From positions 99,775,890 to 99,839,889 of the forward strand of contig CM073889.1 of the NCBI GenBank assembly GCA_037176705.1: 64,000 nt of DNA, written 5' to 3'. The notes under the pieces are model-generated. The model was not told the origin of the DNA. It worked only from the letters and a program-made list of their open reading frames with translations, and did no database searches. The stretch's first letter is position 1. Each line of letters opens with the position of its first letter. The position numbers and the translations under genes are program-made. The DNA comes from Molossus alvarezi (taxonomy: Eukaryota; Chordata; Mammalia; Chiroptera; Molossidae). Positions 34,715 through 45,792 of the stretch are shown in pieces.

Positions 34715-34913
34715 AGACCACCAAGAGCAGGGGTCATGATTCTGGCTACACGATAGAATCCCCTGAGTCACTTGGAAAAATACCTGGGCTCAGACCCTAT
34801 CACAGACCAACTACATCAGAATCTCTGAGCATGGCACTCGGTCATGGTACTTTGTAAAGCTCCTAAATGATTCTAATGAGCAGCCAGGGTTGAGAATCAC
34901 TATCCTAGGACAG
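34715..34913. mobile_element. hAT-Charlie-like non-autonomous DNA element
   Basis: The 'aatcccctgagtcacttgg', 'ctgggctcagacccta', 'catcagaatctctgagcatg' and 'attctaatgagcagccaggg' order, ending 'ttgagaatcact', is characteristic of MER-type Charlie MITEs with GAGAACCACTG-like termini. No transposase. Confidence 0.6.
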
Positions 34914-35429
34914 TCTTTTTTTTTCTTTTTATACATGAAATCATTGAAGCCTTTTACACAATTATTTATCTTAAACATGTACCCATATTCACAGTATATA
35001 TCAACTGAAAGGGGAAAAGGAGAAGTGGTCACAGAAATCTCATGTTCAAAATATGACTGAACTTAGGGGAAAGTGGATCCCACTTTCTCTTGCTTAGTCC
35101 AGAAAAGCAGTATTTTAAAAGTGAATTTATAAGTGTTATTTAAAGGAAAATATTGTTATGGGCAGCACCATGCAAAAGAATGCAGTTGGACTCCTTCCTC
35201 ACCAATACACAAAAATTAACTCAAAATGGACGGAAGGCTTAAATGTAAGTGCTAAAACAATAAAAAATGTAAGAGGAAATACTGGAGTAAATCTTCATGG
35301 CCTTAGGTTAAGCAAAATCTTAAATATGACACCAAAGGCACAAGTAATGATAGAAAAAAATAAATTAATTAGACTTCATCAAAATTACAAACTTTTGTGA
35401 TGTAGAAAATACCATCAAGAAAAGGGGAA

Positions 35430-35642
35430 GGCCCGGCTGGTTTGGCTCAGTGGATTGAGCATGCTCCCATGGATTGAGAGGTCCCGGTTCAATTCCCGGT
35501 CAGGGCACATGCCCAGGTTGCAGGCTCGATCCCCAGTAGGGGGCATGTAGGAGGCAATTGATTGATGTTTTTCTCTCACATGGAAGTTTCTCTCTCCCCC
35601 TGAAAAAAAAAATCAATAAAAACATATTAAAGGAAAAATAAA
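35430..35642 (+). mobile_element. Ves SINE, CATATT-tail subtype (tandem pair, first)
   Basis: The head ggcccggctggtttggctca, B-box GGTTCAATTCC, 'ccccagtagggggcatg' and tail AAATCAATAAAAACATATT are clear. It abuts the second SINE almost directly. Confidence 0.9.
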
Positions 35643-35646
35643 ATGG

Positions 35647-35898
35647 GGCCCTACCAGGTTTGGCTCAGCGGTTAGAGAGTGGGCCAGCAGATCAATGAGT
35701 CTCGGGTTCAATTGGACATGTACCTCAGTTTCGGTTTGCCCCCAGCCCTGGTTGGGGTCGTGCAGGAAGCAACCAGTCATTGTATCCTTCTCACGTCAAT
35801 GTTTCTCTCTCTGTCCCTTTCTTCCTCTCTCTCCTTCCCAGTCTATCTGAACAAAAAAATGGGGAAATATCCTCATGTGAGGCTTAAAAAAAAAAAAA
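35647..35898 (+). mobile_element. Ves SINE, GTGAGG-tail subtype (tandem pair, second)
   Basis: The head ggccctaccaggtttggctc, B-box GGTTCAATTGG, 'cctggttggggtcgtgcagg', a long pyrimidine tract and tail ATCCTCATGTGAGGCTT with 13 A. It has the same orientation as its neighbour but belongs to the other tail class, so the pair is two insertions, not a duplication. Confidence 0.9.
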
Positions 35899-36589
35899 GA
35901 CCACATGCTGTATGATTTCATTTATATGGAATGTCTAGAACAGTCAAATCTATAGAGACAGAAAGTAGATTAGTGGTTGGGAGAGTGGAGGGGGGTGGGG
36001 AGTAACTGCTAATGGGTACTGATTTATTTTGGGGAAGATGAAAATGTTCTAAAATTGACTGTAGTGATAGTTGTACAATTCTGTGAACATACAAAAAACC
36101 CATTGAATTGAGCAATTTAAATGAGTGAATTGTGTGATATGTGAATTATGCCTCAATAAGGCTGTTTTTAAACACAGTTTACCCCTACTTCCTCATTCTG
36201 GGTGGGACTGGGTCATTGCTTTCTTACATTTCATGCATCGTACCCTTTTCCTCTCCCATAGTTTTAGCCCACTTGTCTATCTGGATGTGTGTCTCTTATC
36301 ACCTATCTGGTGCTCTGGAGTGCTCTCTGTCTCCCTCTCTCCCCACCCCCGTCCCTCCAGACCCAGTCTTCTTGTTACGAGGAAGCCCAGGCCTCATGGA
36401 GGGTCACACAGGTGGGTTCCAGCAACCACAAGCTAAGATCTCAGCCCACTCCAGCATTAACTCCAGGCAAGTGAAGGAGGGAGGAGGGAACCGTCACATG
36501 ATTTCAGTTCCCAGCTCCCACACTCACCCAGCGGACAAGTTCAAGAGGAAGGAGCCATCCCCAGTGAGTCCTCCCCAAATTGCAGGTTC

Positions 36590-37130
36590 CTGAGATATTA
36601 GTTAACTATTATTGCACAACAAATTACCCCATAACTTTGTGGCTTGAAACCTTCGTTTTTGCACAGCCTCTAGAGATCAGGAATTTGGTCATGGCTTAGC
36701 CGGGTCCTCTGTGGCAGGGCCTTTCGAGAGCTGTACTCATGGTGTGGGCTGGGGCTTTGTCTCTAGGTGCCACTGGGGAAAGCTCACTCGAGCGGTGGCT
36801 GGTGGGATGCAGTTCCTTGAAGCCTGTTGGGTGATTACCTTCAGTCCCTTGAGAGGTTCCCACCATAAGGCGGCTCACTTCAAGCAAGCCAAGAAGGCAA
36901 TAGAGTAAAATGGTAGCAAGACGGGAGTCCCCATCTTACCACCTCCTCACTGAAGTGACTTCCCATCCCTTTTGCCACATTCTAATCATTCGAAGCAAGT
37001 CACTACGTCAAGCCACGCATGGGAGAGAGGATTTTACGAGAGAGGCTGCTTCCACATTGAGCAAAGTGAATGTCTCATTAGTTTAATCCATTAAGTTTTA
37101 TGATGGTTTGTTGTATAGTATTAGAAAACA
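36590..37130. mobile_element. Ancient LTR-like repeat, family unresolved
   Basis: 'ttgcacaacaaattacccca', 'aactttgtggcttgaaacc', 'gtcatggcttagccgggtcc' and 'gtgacttcccatcccttttg' form a familiar old mammalian repeat. I cannot name the family confidently. Confidence 0.5.
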
Positions 37131-37184
37131 CCAAAACACCCGGAGAGAGGAGAGCTGGGTAGAAAAAGTGTGTGGTGGAATGTA

Positions 37185-37300
37185 TACTATGTGCCAGGAT
37201 CCATTTACCACAGCGAAGTTGAGGCCCGGAGAGGTTGAGTGACTCGCCACAGCTATAGGGGCAGATGAGAATGAAAACCAGTTCTCTCAGATTCCATAGC
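37185..37300 (-). mobile_element. MIR SINE fragment, antisense
   Basis: 'actatgtgccaggatcc', 'gaagttgaggcccggagagg', 'ttgagtgactcgccacagct' are the antisense MIR core. Confidence 0.75.
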
Positions 37301-37700
37301 CCGTGACCTTTTCACTTCTCCACTCTATTTTCTGTCCTTCAAAGAGAAACAATCCCAAACCATGTGAATATAAAATAGTGTTTTTACTGAAGGATTCCCC
37401 CCGGCCCAACATTCCTGAATTCAACCAGCAGAGATTATTTCGAAGTGCTTTCCCCCTTCAACTCTCAGTTATGAAGGACTTTCCTCTTAAGGCAAATTCT
37501 GTATATTATGAAGCCAGCAGGACAAGCCCACCATGCTTAACTAAATTTTCCTCCATAAATGTAAGCTTTCTGGAATAACACTGCTTGCCATTGTGAGGAC
37601 ATAGGTTCCAGAAAGTTGGCTTCAAATGCTAAAAAAACGATCTTGAGGCAGACATCAGCTTGAGTAGAGAAGAATGTAAAACCCAACTACTTCTGCTACT

Positions 37701-37915
37701 ACCAACCCCACCCATCCCACCCCAGCCTACCACACCCCACCCACCTAACCCTACCCCATCCCACCCCACCCCATTCCAGTACACCCCACCTCATCTCACC
37801 TCACCCCACCGCACCACGCCCCAGCCTACCACACCCGACTCCAGCCCAGCTTACCTCACCTCACCCCAGCTTACCCCACCCCACCTCACTTTACCCCACT
37901 CCACCCCACCCCACC
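37701..37915 (+). repeat. C-rich CCCAC/CCTAC low-complexity repeat
   Basis: About 215 bases of imperfect CCCCA, CCCAC and CCTCA units with only about nine G on this strand. The opposite strand is a long G-rich tract with repeated GGGG runs. The 96-residue Pro/His/Ser/Thr-rich frame is a by-product of composition. Confidence 0.9.
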
Positions 37916-38066
37916 AGTCACTCAGGAGGGGCTTCAGGCTGAACACATAAACACTTTGTGCTCATTGATTCAAGGTCCAAGATGGAGGGAAGCTGGCTTT
38001 CCCTGAAATCTTTTTGTACAGCACTTAAAAAGATATACTGTGCATGTTAATTACTTTTTAAAAATC

Positions 38067-38325
38067 TAGCCCTAGACAGTCTTGCTTAGTGGCTGGAGTG
38101 TCGGCCCATGCACCAAAGAGCCCTGGGTTCAATTCCCAGTCAAGGGTGTGTGCCTGGGTTGCAGGTTCAATCCCCAGCCCAGTCGGGTGCATGAAGGGGG
38201 CAGCTAATTATTGTGTCTCTCACATCAATGTTTCTCTCACTCCCCCACCCCCCGATTCCAATTCTCTCTAAATCTCAATGGAAAAAAATATTCTTGGGTG
38301 AGGATTAACAGAAAATAATCTATTA
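38067..38325 (+). mobile_element. Ves SINE, GTGAGG-tail subtype
   Basis: The diverged head (agccctagacagtcttgctt), B-box GGTTCAATTCC, a pyrimidine tract and tail TTCTTGGGTGAGGATTAACA. Older than the copies with perfect duplications. Confidence 0.85.
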
Positions 38326-38709
38326 CAAACTAATATGAGAGATTTTTATTAAGGAAAACTGAGGCATTTGTCAGGATGGATTCAAGGATCACTGTATCCT
38401 CTCAGGCGCCGATTCTGGCTGCCCTGATGTAGTTAGGACTGTGCTCCAAGAATCCGGGGTGAGCAAAGGCCTGGGAACTCAGCAGAGACAGAAAGAGCAG
38501 ACATATTGTCTCCGTAGAAGCCCCTGCCTGCTGGGAGACAAGGAAGGGTTTCCAGAAGCAGCAGATAACCCAAAGCCAAACACTAGATGCTCAGGGGTTG
38601 AATAATAGTCTAAAAGATGAATCAGATCAGAAGGATGTCCCCACTTTCTGCAGTCTACAGTGATAATGATCATAATAAGAATTACTATTATGAGTGCTTA
38701 GTCCATTAA
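38326..38709. other. Unassigned DNA
   Basis: No repeat or exon identified. Confidence 0.4.
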
Positions 38710-39900
38710 CATTTAATTGCTGATATGATTGTAATTAGGTCAACTATTTTACCATTTATCTGTTTGTCTCCACTGTTTTCTTTGTTCCTCTATTCCCCCT
38801 TTCCTTCCAATTTGAACTATTTAAATATATTTTAGAATTTAATTTTAATGTGTCTACATAGACCTTTTAACTGAAACTATTTGCATCATTTTTTAGAGGT
38901 TGAACTAAGGATTATGGTATACACCCTTGCTTCTTCACAGTTAATATTACACCATTTCACATAAGATGCAGAAACTTTACAGCTATATAGTTCCATTTAT
39001 CCCTCATACCACCCTATCCACAGTACTTTTTGTTGTAGTTGTTTGTCATGTGTATTGTCTACATACACTGTGACTTGCAAGGAATATTATTTCTTTTTTA
39101 AAAATCACATCTATTTTAAAGAAATTAAGAGGGAAAAATAGTTTTATATATTTTCCCAGATATTTGCCATTACTGATGTTCTTTATTCCTTCCTGGAGGT
39201 CCAAGTTTCTCTTTGGTATCGTTTGCTTTCCACATGAAGAACTTTCTTGGTCTTTCTTCCAGAGAAGATACTCTGGCAATATAAGGGGGGAAAGTCAACT
39301 TTGCTTTCTTTTTTGAAGGATATATTTGCTGGACATAGAATTCTGAGTTGACAATATTTTTTTGTTTGTTTTGGCACTTTAAAAGATGTTGTCCCACTAT
39401 TTTCTGTGTTTCCTCATAGAAGTTGGTGGATATTAAAATTATTGTTGCCCAGTAAGTATGTCATGAGTTATTTTTCTCCGGCTGCTTTCAAATGTCCTCT
39501 TTATATCAAGTTTTCAATGTTTTGACTATAATGTACCTAGGTGTGTTTGTTTTGGTTTGGTTTGGTCTCTTTTTAATTTATCCTACTTGGATATCTTAGG
39601 TTTCTTGAATCTACAAATGTATATCTTTCATCAGATTTAGAAAATTTTTGGCATTATTTCTTCAAATATTTTTTCTGCCCCATTCTCTCTCTCCTCTTCC
39701 TCTGAGGCTTCAATTACATGTATATGAAACCCTTTGATGATGTACATATCCTGGAGGTTTTGTTCATTTTTTCCCCTTTCTTTTCTCTTTCTTTAGATTG
39801 AATAATTTCTGTTGATGTGCCTTTGCATTCACTGATTCTTTTTTTTCTTTTTTCTTTTTGTCATCTCCATTTTGCCATTAGTCCTGAGAATCAGGCTTTT
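38710..39900 (-). mobile_element. Old L1 remnant, antisense
   Basis: The + strand shows typical antisense old-L1 text: 'gctggacatagaattctgag', 'actataatgtacctaggtgt', 'gaaaatttttggcattattt', 'cttcaaatattttttctgcc'. Similar phrases recur at 58.3-58.8 kb, so both are remnants of related elements. Confidence 0.65.
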
Positions 39901-41180
39901 TACTTTTGGAGAAAGAAGTTACAAATAAGCAAGGGAGGAAGACTAGAATCAACCTTGTTGAATTAGATTAGTGTTGGATATATCACTGGAAACTTGTTTA
40001 TTATGATGATGATGGTGGATAAAAAAAGAGAAAAATATATGAGTTCATATGAGTTAGTGTACATACGTACATTCCTGCTCTATTCACTGAGAGGATTTAG
40101 AAACAGTGACACCCCAGTAGTGCCCAGATCTTGGTTTCTAAATGCCATCCTCCAATAAAAGGAGCCAGGACTCCTTGGAAAAATGGTTGATTCCAGGGCT
40201 GGGGCACAGAAAATACAAGATGAATTTTGAGTATCCTGTGGTACCAGAAAGTAAAGAAGTGCTTAAAAAAACATGGGAGCATGTCAAAGGACACAAGCCA
40301 TTCCAGAAGGGCTTAATATATTAGTATAGAATTATATCCCAAATAATAGCATAACTATTTATTGGTCCATACTGATGTAAATAAATGATTGAATAAATAA
40401 ACAAATGGGTAAGATGAGACAAGTCCTTCTTCATAAGAATTCCAACTAATGAATGTAGAATGAATGAAGGAAATAGAAAACCATCATTTAAAAAATCACA
40501 GTAACAAAGGTTGCAGGCAAGATCCACCAATGAATGCTAAAATTAATGGGTGAAAATTTAAGGAAAAAACAGGATATAGCTTCAAAATATCTTCCTCAAT
40601 ATGTTTTTTAATTATTGTGGTGAAATATGTTCATAATTCTTTGATACACCTCACTCGAGGATGTGGACCTTAATTTCTCTCCCCATGAGTGTGGACTGGA
40701 CTTAGACTCTAATCTAACAAATAGAGTCTAAAAAGAGAAAACTGCTCACTTTATAGTGGAGAAACCTGGCAGGCACCACCTGAACCAAGTGCTCAAGGTT
40801 AACATCGCCAGTGATAAGACACGTTGACATCATGTACCCTCTAACAGAATGCGATGAGAAGGACATGTCACCTCTGTGGTATTCCTCCCCAAAATCTATA
40901 ACATCATTCAAATAGTGGGAAAGCATTAGGCTAATCCAAATGGCAGGGAATCCTATGAAATGTCAGACCAGTACTCTTAAAGGGTGTTAAGATCACGAAA
41001 GACAAGGAAAGGCTAGGGAACTGTCACAGGTTAGAGGTATCTGAGGTAACTGTGAAGATTAATGCAATATGGTATCCTGGACTGGATCCTGGAAGAGAAA
41101 AAGAACATTAGCAGAAAAACTGGAAAAGATGCGAAAGTTCTTGAGCATTGGGACAGAGCTATTCCACTCCCAAGGGCTTA
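39901..41180 (+). mobile_element. Old L1-type 3' end
   Basis: Segments such as 'gtagtgcccagatcttggtt', 'ggttgattccagggctgggg', 'ggcaggcaccacctgaacca' and 'atcatgtaccctctaacaga' are familiar from old L1 3' UTRs. No frame survives. The family is uncertain. Confidence 0.5.
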
Positions 41181-41224
41181 GTCTCAAGCTTTCAGCACTG
41201 ACTTCTTGATGTGCTCGGATCAGA

Positions 41225-41470
41225 CATAATGATAATAGTAACAGCTGCTATTTATTGCATACTTAAAGTATGCCAGACACATTTACATACAATGTGTCAT
41301 TTAGTCCTCCCAACGACATCAGCAACTGTGTTTTACGGGTGAGATGCTAACTTAAAGGAGGTGCAGTCGTTTGACCAGGGTCACGCAGCTAGCCACTGCA
41401 GGATCCAAGGACTGAAGCCAAGGAGTCTGGCTTCAGCCCTCACACTCTTTAACTACCACGTTTGGTCTAT
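41225..41470 (-). mobile_element. MIR SINE, antisense, near full length
   Basis: 'aacagctgctatttattgc', 'tatgccagacacatttacat', 'tcacgcagctagccactgca' and 'ggagtctggcttcagccct' run in antisense MIR order. Confidence 0.88.
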
Positions 41471-42411
41471 GGGAATGTTTACTGGATTATTGTCTTGAGG
41501 AATCGGGAAGCTCCATTAGAAGAATACTTTGAATCATCAAAAATAAGAACCATAAAATAATGGAGGAAGAAATATTTAGATCCTTCTTTCTGAAGCAGCA
41601 CAACCTATACTCTTGTTTCCCAAGCGTTAGTCACCCTCTAGCCACCTCCTTGATTCCTGCCATGGCTGACATGACCTGGACTCTTAGTCACTTAATATCT
41701 TTTAAATCAACTCAATTGTTTTTGCTGAAGTACATTATTCAAAAAGGAAAGTGACCTCATGTCACTATTGTAAATGGAAAAGCAGTATCATTTACCTTAA
41801 GTAAATGGTAACCTAAAAATAAATACCATAGAAACAAAACAATGTCAATAAATTACAGTCACATGTTGGTGCCTGCCAAGGGCTCGAGCATGAGTGAGAT
41901 CTGTTCTCTCTTTGCTGAAACAGAGATTTAGCAAATGTTAGATGGGTGTTCATGACAGACCAGCACCAAAAGATAGTCAGAATAATCACCACCCCAAAAA
42001 GAAATAAAGTCTTATCTGTAATTTGGGATTTGGTGATAGAAATCCCGTAGGAACAGTGGCTTAAAGAAAACATACATTTATTTCTATCTCACACAGAAGT
42101 CCAGAGGTAAGCAGACTAGGGCTGCTATAATACCCTACAGCGTTGTAAAGAGGCACTTTCTACCTTGTGATCCTATCAGGTGCAGCTCCCACGGTCACTA
42201 AGGCCCAAGATAGCTGCTCCGTCATCTGCCATCAAGCCTGCTCTTCCTAGAGCAGCAAGAAAGGAAGTGGGAGCAAAAGGAACATCCCTTCTCTTTAAGA
42301 ACACTTCCTCACTTTTGCTTGCATCCCATTGTTTAGAATTTAATCACATAATCAGAGAGACAGGGAACTGTAGTTTTTATGTTGGGCAGTCCAGTGCCTA
42401 ACTTATTTAAA
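41471..42411. other. Unassigned DNA with an old repeat
   Basis: Positions about 42030-42400 loosely resemble the LTR-like repeats at 32.3 and 36.6 kb ('ggcttaaagaaaacatacat'). The rest is unassigned. Confidence 0.35.
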
Positions 42412-42414
42412 AAA

Positions 42415-42436
42415 AGAAGAAGAAGAAGAAGAAAAA
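42415..42436 (+). repeat. (GAA)n microsatellite
   Basis: Seven or so AGA/GAA units follow an A run. Confidence 0.85.
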
Positions 42437-43969
42437 ACTGGGAATTATATTATTAGAGAAAAAGAGAGAAATGGATAGACAACAGCAATCTCTGATTTCA
42501 TTATTCTCCAGGCTGTACTGGTCTGCCCCCAAGATTCACCTGGGGTGGACCACCTGTGTCGGTCCAAGCCCAGACCTCTCCACCTGCCTCTGAAGTTGGT
42601 CTTGACCCCACTGCTGCTCCGGACACCTTCCCAGCTGAGGACAGTGCTCCTTTTCCCCAGTAAAGTGACGTTTCGCTATTAGGCCCCTTAAAGCCTGTCC
42701 TGCCCCCCAAGCCCCTCTCTCACAGGCCCCTGAGCGAAGTGGGCTGTGTCAGCTCAGCACTGTTCCAGAAGAGTCAGTTAGATCTGGGTTTGCTTCCCTA
42801 CGCTGCCCCACCTGCTGTGGCAGCCATCGCTGATATTGGCTCTCGGGGACTCTTTCTCCTTAAACCTGACACCTGGTGCCAGAGGCAGAGGTTCTGGCCA
42901 TGGGCTAGAAGACTCTCTGGGCTGTGGTAACTCTGGCCTGGTGCTCCAGGAGTTTCACATCGTAAATGCCACATCTGATACAAAGATATACACAGCATTC
43001 TCAACATGAAGATATATACAAAAATCACCAAGGATGGTCTTGACAACTACCAGCAAGTTGTAAAAGGAAACTCTCTCATATCAGATGACCTTAAATTATA
43101 ATCTGAAGAGGGGAGATGTGACATGACGGAGAGAGAGGGATGGAATGGGGCATAGTCACTATAACCTCAGAGATGGGTCACAGGTACTGGGTGACCATCC
43201 ACCTGGATCACCGAGACCATCACTCCAGTTTCGGGCTGGGATCATAGGTTTTACAGGAGGCGGCAATATGAAGGCCCCCTGGCCTAATTGGTTCTCTACA
43301 TTTTCATAATCAAAGACATCTTTTAATAAGTATCTCCCCAGTGGACTTCTGTTTTAAGAGCTGCTTGCCAATTAAAGTGTACAAATTAACAATTAATTCC
43401 TGTTTCCTATATTTTTCACCTAAGAGACATATCTGCTGGTCAGAGGGTCAGGCGGGCATGGGCAAAATAACAGGACCAAGCTGAGCTGGCAGAAGCTTCA
43501 CTCCAGCCTCTGGCTTAGGCTCACGCCTAAGACAAAGCCACCACTTTAGATGGGAGTTTAAAAAACACCAGAAAGAGCTGGTGAGCCAACCCCACTCTTG
43601 GCATCTTTTACCATCTTCGCTAGTCTCCAGTCTCCTCCCTAGTTGGAAGGAGCTAACCTTCCTGTCCAATCTCTTCAGTTCACTACTGGGAAACTGGGGC
43701 TCAGAATGGGAAACGGCTTGGCCAAGGCCACGGAGCTCAGGGTAGCGAGATGGAGCTAACCTGTGTCTCGGACCTCCTTCCTGGTGGCCACAGCCCTCCC
43801 CCATGCCCGCCACATTCCATCGCTCAGTGCAAAACTCCGACCAACAGTCTGACAGCCTAGTGTGGGAACCGGCTTGGCAGAGTCGCAGGGAGGAAAGGGA
43901 TGGCTCCCAGAGAGAGGTGTAGAATCACCCACACCCAAGGATATAAAGCAGAAAGGACGCCTGGATCAG
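42437..43969. other. Unassigned DNA with a MIR piece
   Basis: Positions 43640-43760 (gggaaactggggctcagaat, ggccaaggccacggagctca) are an antisense MIR core. No exon is recognised. Confidence 0.45.
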
Positions 43970-44290
43970 AAGGCCAAGGCTGTGCCAAAATGCCACAGGT
44001 GCCATAAATTACGCAGCCAAACATGCCAGACTCGTTATAATTACCCAGCACGCTGACAGTGTGTCTGAAGGCTGCAGTCTTTATGACGGGTCCCATGACA
44101 TTAATCTGGCTTGTTATATGATCTTGTATGGGTGATAAGGGAAAGTATTGTTTTCCCAAACACCGTCTAGATCAAGCTCAGAAACAGACCACCCAGAGAG
44201 CAGTTGCAACCTGTCACGCTTAATAGAAGAATAAATTGCAATGTTTTTCTTCCCAGCCCCTGTGAAATCACTGACTCCCTCATATAAAGT
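43970..44290. other. Candidate conserved non-coding element
   Basis: A repeat-free block with TAAT cores (ataaattacgc, cgttataattaccc, cattaatctgg) and scattered CpGs (tacgca, ctcgtt, cacgctg, gacggg). The composition differs from its neighbours. Conservation is inferred, not shown. Confidence 0.35.
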
Positions 44291-44421
44291 GTCAAACTAG
44301 CTGTGACACTGTCAGAGAAACCAAGTGTTGGCTTAGTTTTCTTAGTAGCTGCATGACCTTAAGCAAGCCGCGGCTCTCGGGGGATGTCAGTTCCTCAGTC
44401 AGAACATGGTATATTAGTCCC

Positions 44422-44590
44422 TGGATTAGTGTGCTAGATAGAACTGCCATAACAAAGTGCCACAGACCAGGGGACTTAAACAGCAGGAATGCATTGTCTC
44501 TCAGCTCTGGAGGCTGGAAGTCCCAGATCAAGGCGTCCACAGAGTGGGTTTCTGCTGAAGGCTGTGATGTCTTTTTGTATCCGTGTTGAA
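44422..44590 (-). mobile_element. MaLR-type LTR fragment, antisense
   Basis: 'actgccataacaaagtgcca', 'cagaccaggggacttaaac', 'tctcagctctggaggctgg' and 'aagtcccagatcaaggcg' are the antisense 3' part of a MaLR-type LTR. Confidence 0.6.
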
Positions 44591-45020
44591 TACATGTGGT
44601 CGTAGTTCATTTGTTTTAACTGCTATAGGAATGGGTCACAATTTTTTTAAAATGTATCTGTTTGTTTCCCACATTTTTTGATGTTACAAATGATCTTGCA
44701 AGAAGACTCCTGTGCTGAGGAGGCTCCCTTGCTCCTCTGCCGTGTAGAACCAGACGTGGGTGCCTGGATCAGGGGACAAGGGTACCCTCACCTCCTCTGG
44801 ATGTTGCCAAACTTTTCTCAGAAGTGGTTCTACCAGTTTATACTCCCACCTGTAGGCAGTTGGACTCACCACAACCGTCCCTACATTTTCTATTATTAGA
44901 CTTCTAAATTCTTGCCAACCTAATGGGCATAAAATGGAATCTCACTGGGGTTTTAATTTGCATTTTCCCTCATTAGCAGTGAGATCGAGTGTCTTTTCAT
45001 GGCTTTATTTAAATGGCCTC
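44591..45020 (-). mobile_element. Old L1 3' fragment, antisense
   Basis: 'aatctcactggggttttaat', 'ttgcattttccctcattagc' and 'gagtgtcttttcatggcttt' are the antisense of the late ORF2 region. Confidence 0.6.
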
Positions 45021-45585
45021 AATCTTTGGGAACTACCCCATGATGTTTAAGGGAAAGTGCAGAATGGCAAGAATTTAAATCTTTACCCTGGCTCTCAGAA
45101 ATCCAGAAACTCTTCTAGCCCCCAGATAAGAAATTCACAGCTGCCTGACTAGTCTTGTGGATGCAGGAGGGAGAGAGTAACAGGGTAAAAGGGTCCTGTT
45201 CAAGCCCATGCACCACCCACTGTTCGAGGTCCAGCACAGCACCCTGTGGTAACCTAGAGGAATCACTGCAAAGCGGTCATGGACGGCAGCAGCCTTCTGG
45301 AGAGAATGTGATCAAGAGAAACGGTGAGATCAAGTGGCTCCTGTTCTTGAGCAGAAACCACAGGAAATCTGGTGTGACATATTCTGAGTAAACTCTACTG
45401 AAACACGACAGAGAGAACAGCACATACAAACATTATAAGTGCCCAACACAACGACTTTTCACCAAGTGAATGTTTTTATGTAACCACACCCAGATCTAGA
45501 ATAGAACATTACCAACACCCCAAAAGCTCCTCTCATCTCCCCTCCAAGGTAGAGTGCAATATATTTTTTAAATATATTATTCTGG

Positions 45586-45792
45586 CCCTGGCTGGTGTGT
45601 CTCAGTTGGTAGAGCATGGTCCCATGCACTAAGAGGTCCCGGTTCGATTCCCGGTCAGGGCACAATCCCAAGTTTCAGGCTCGATTCCCAGTAGGGAGCA
45701 GGCAAAAGGCAGCCGATAGATGTTTCTTTCTCACATCGATGTTTCTCTCTAAAACCAATAAAAGCATATTAAGGAAAAAAATAAATAAAATC
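45586..45792 (+). mobile_element. Ves SINE, CATATT-tail subtype, with likely duplication
   Basis: ccctggctggtgtgtctcag, B-box GGTTCGATTCC, 'ttcccagtagggagcaggc', the TTTCTCTCTAAAACC tract and CAATAAAAGCATATT tail. Flanks tattattctgg (45575) and tattatcctgg (45793) match in 10 of 11 positions. Confidence 0.9.

Larger units (their letters stand above)
35180..36170 (+). mobile_element. Old L1 remnant, sense, holding two Ves SINEs
   Basis: Positions 35190-35400 match late ORF2-like sequence (acacaaaaattaactcaaaa). Positions 35900-36165 match a 3' part (tgtatgatttcatttatatgg, 'acccattgaattgagcaat'). Two SINEs sit between them. All frames are broken. Confidence 0.65.

Noticed and set aside
37660..37950. 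Proline/threonine/histidine-rich 96-residue protein
   Set aside because: It is simply the C-rich simple repeat read in one frame.
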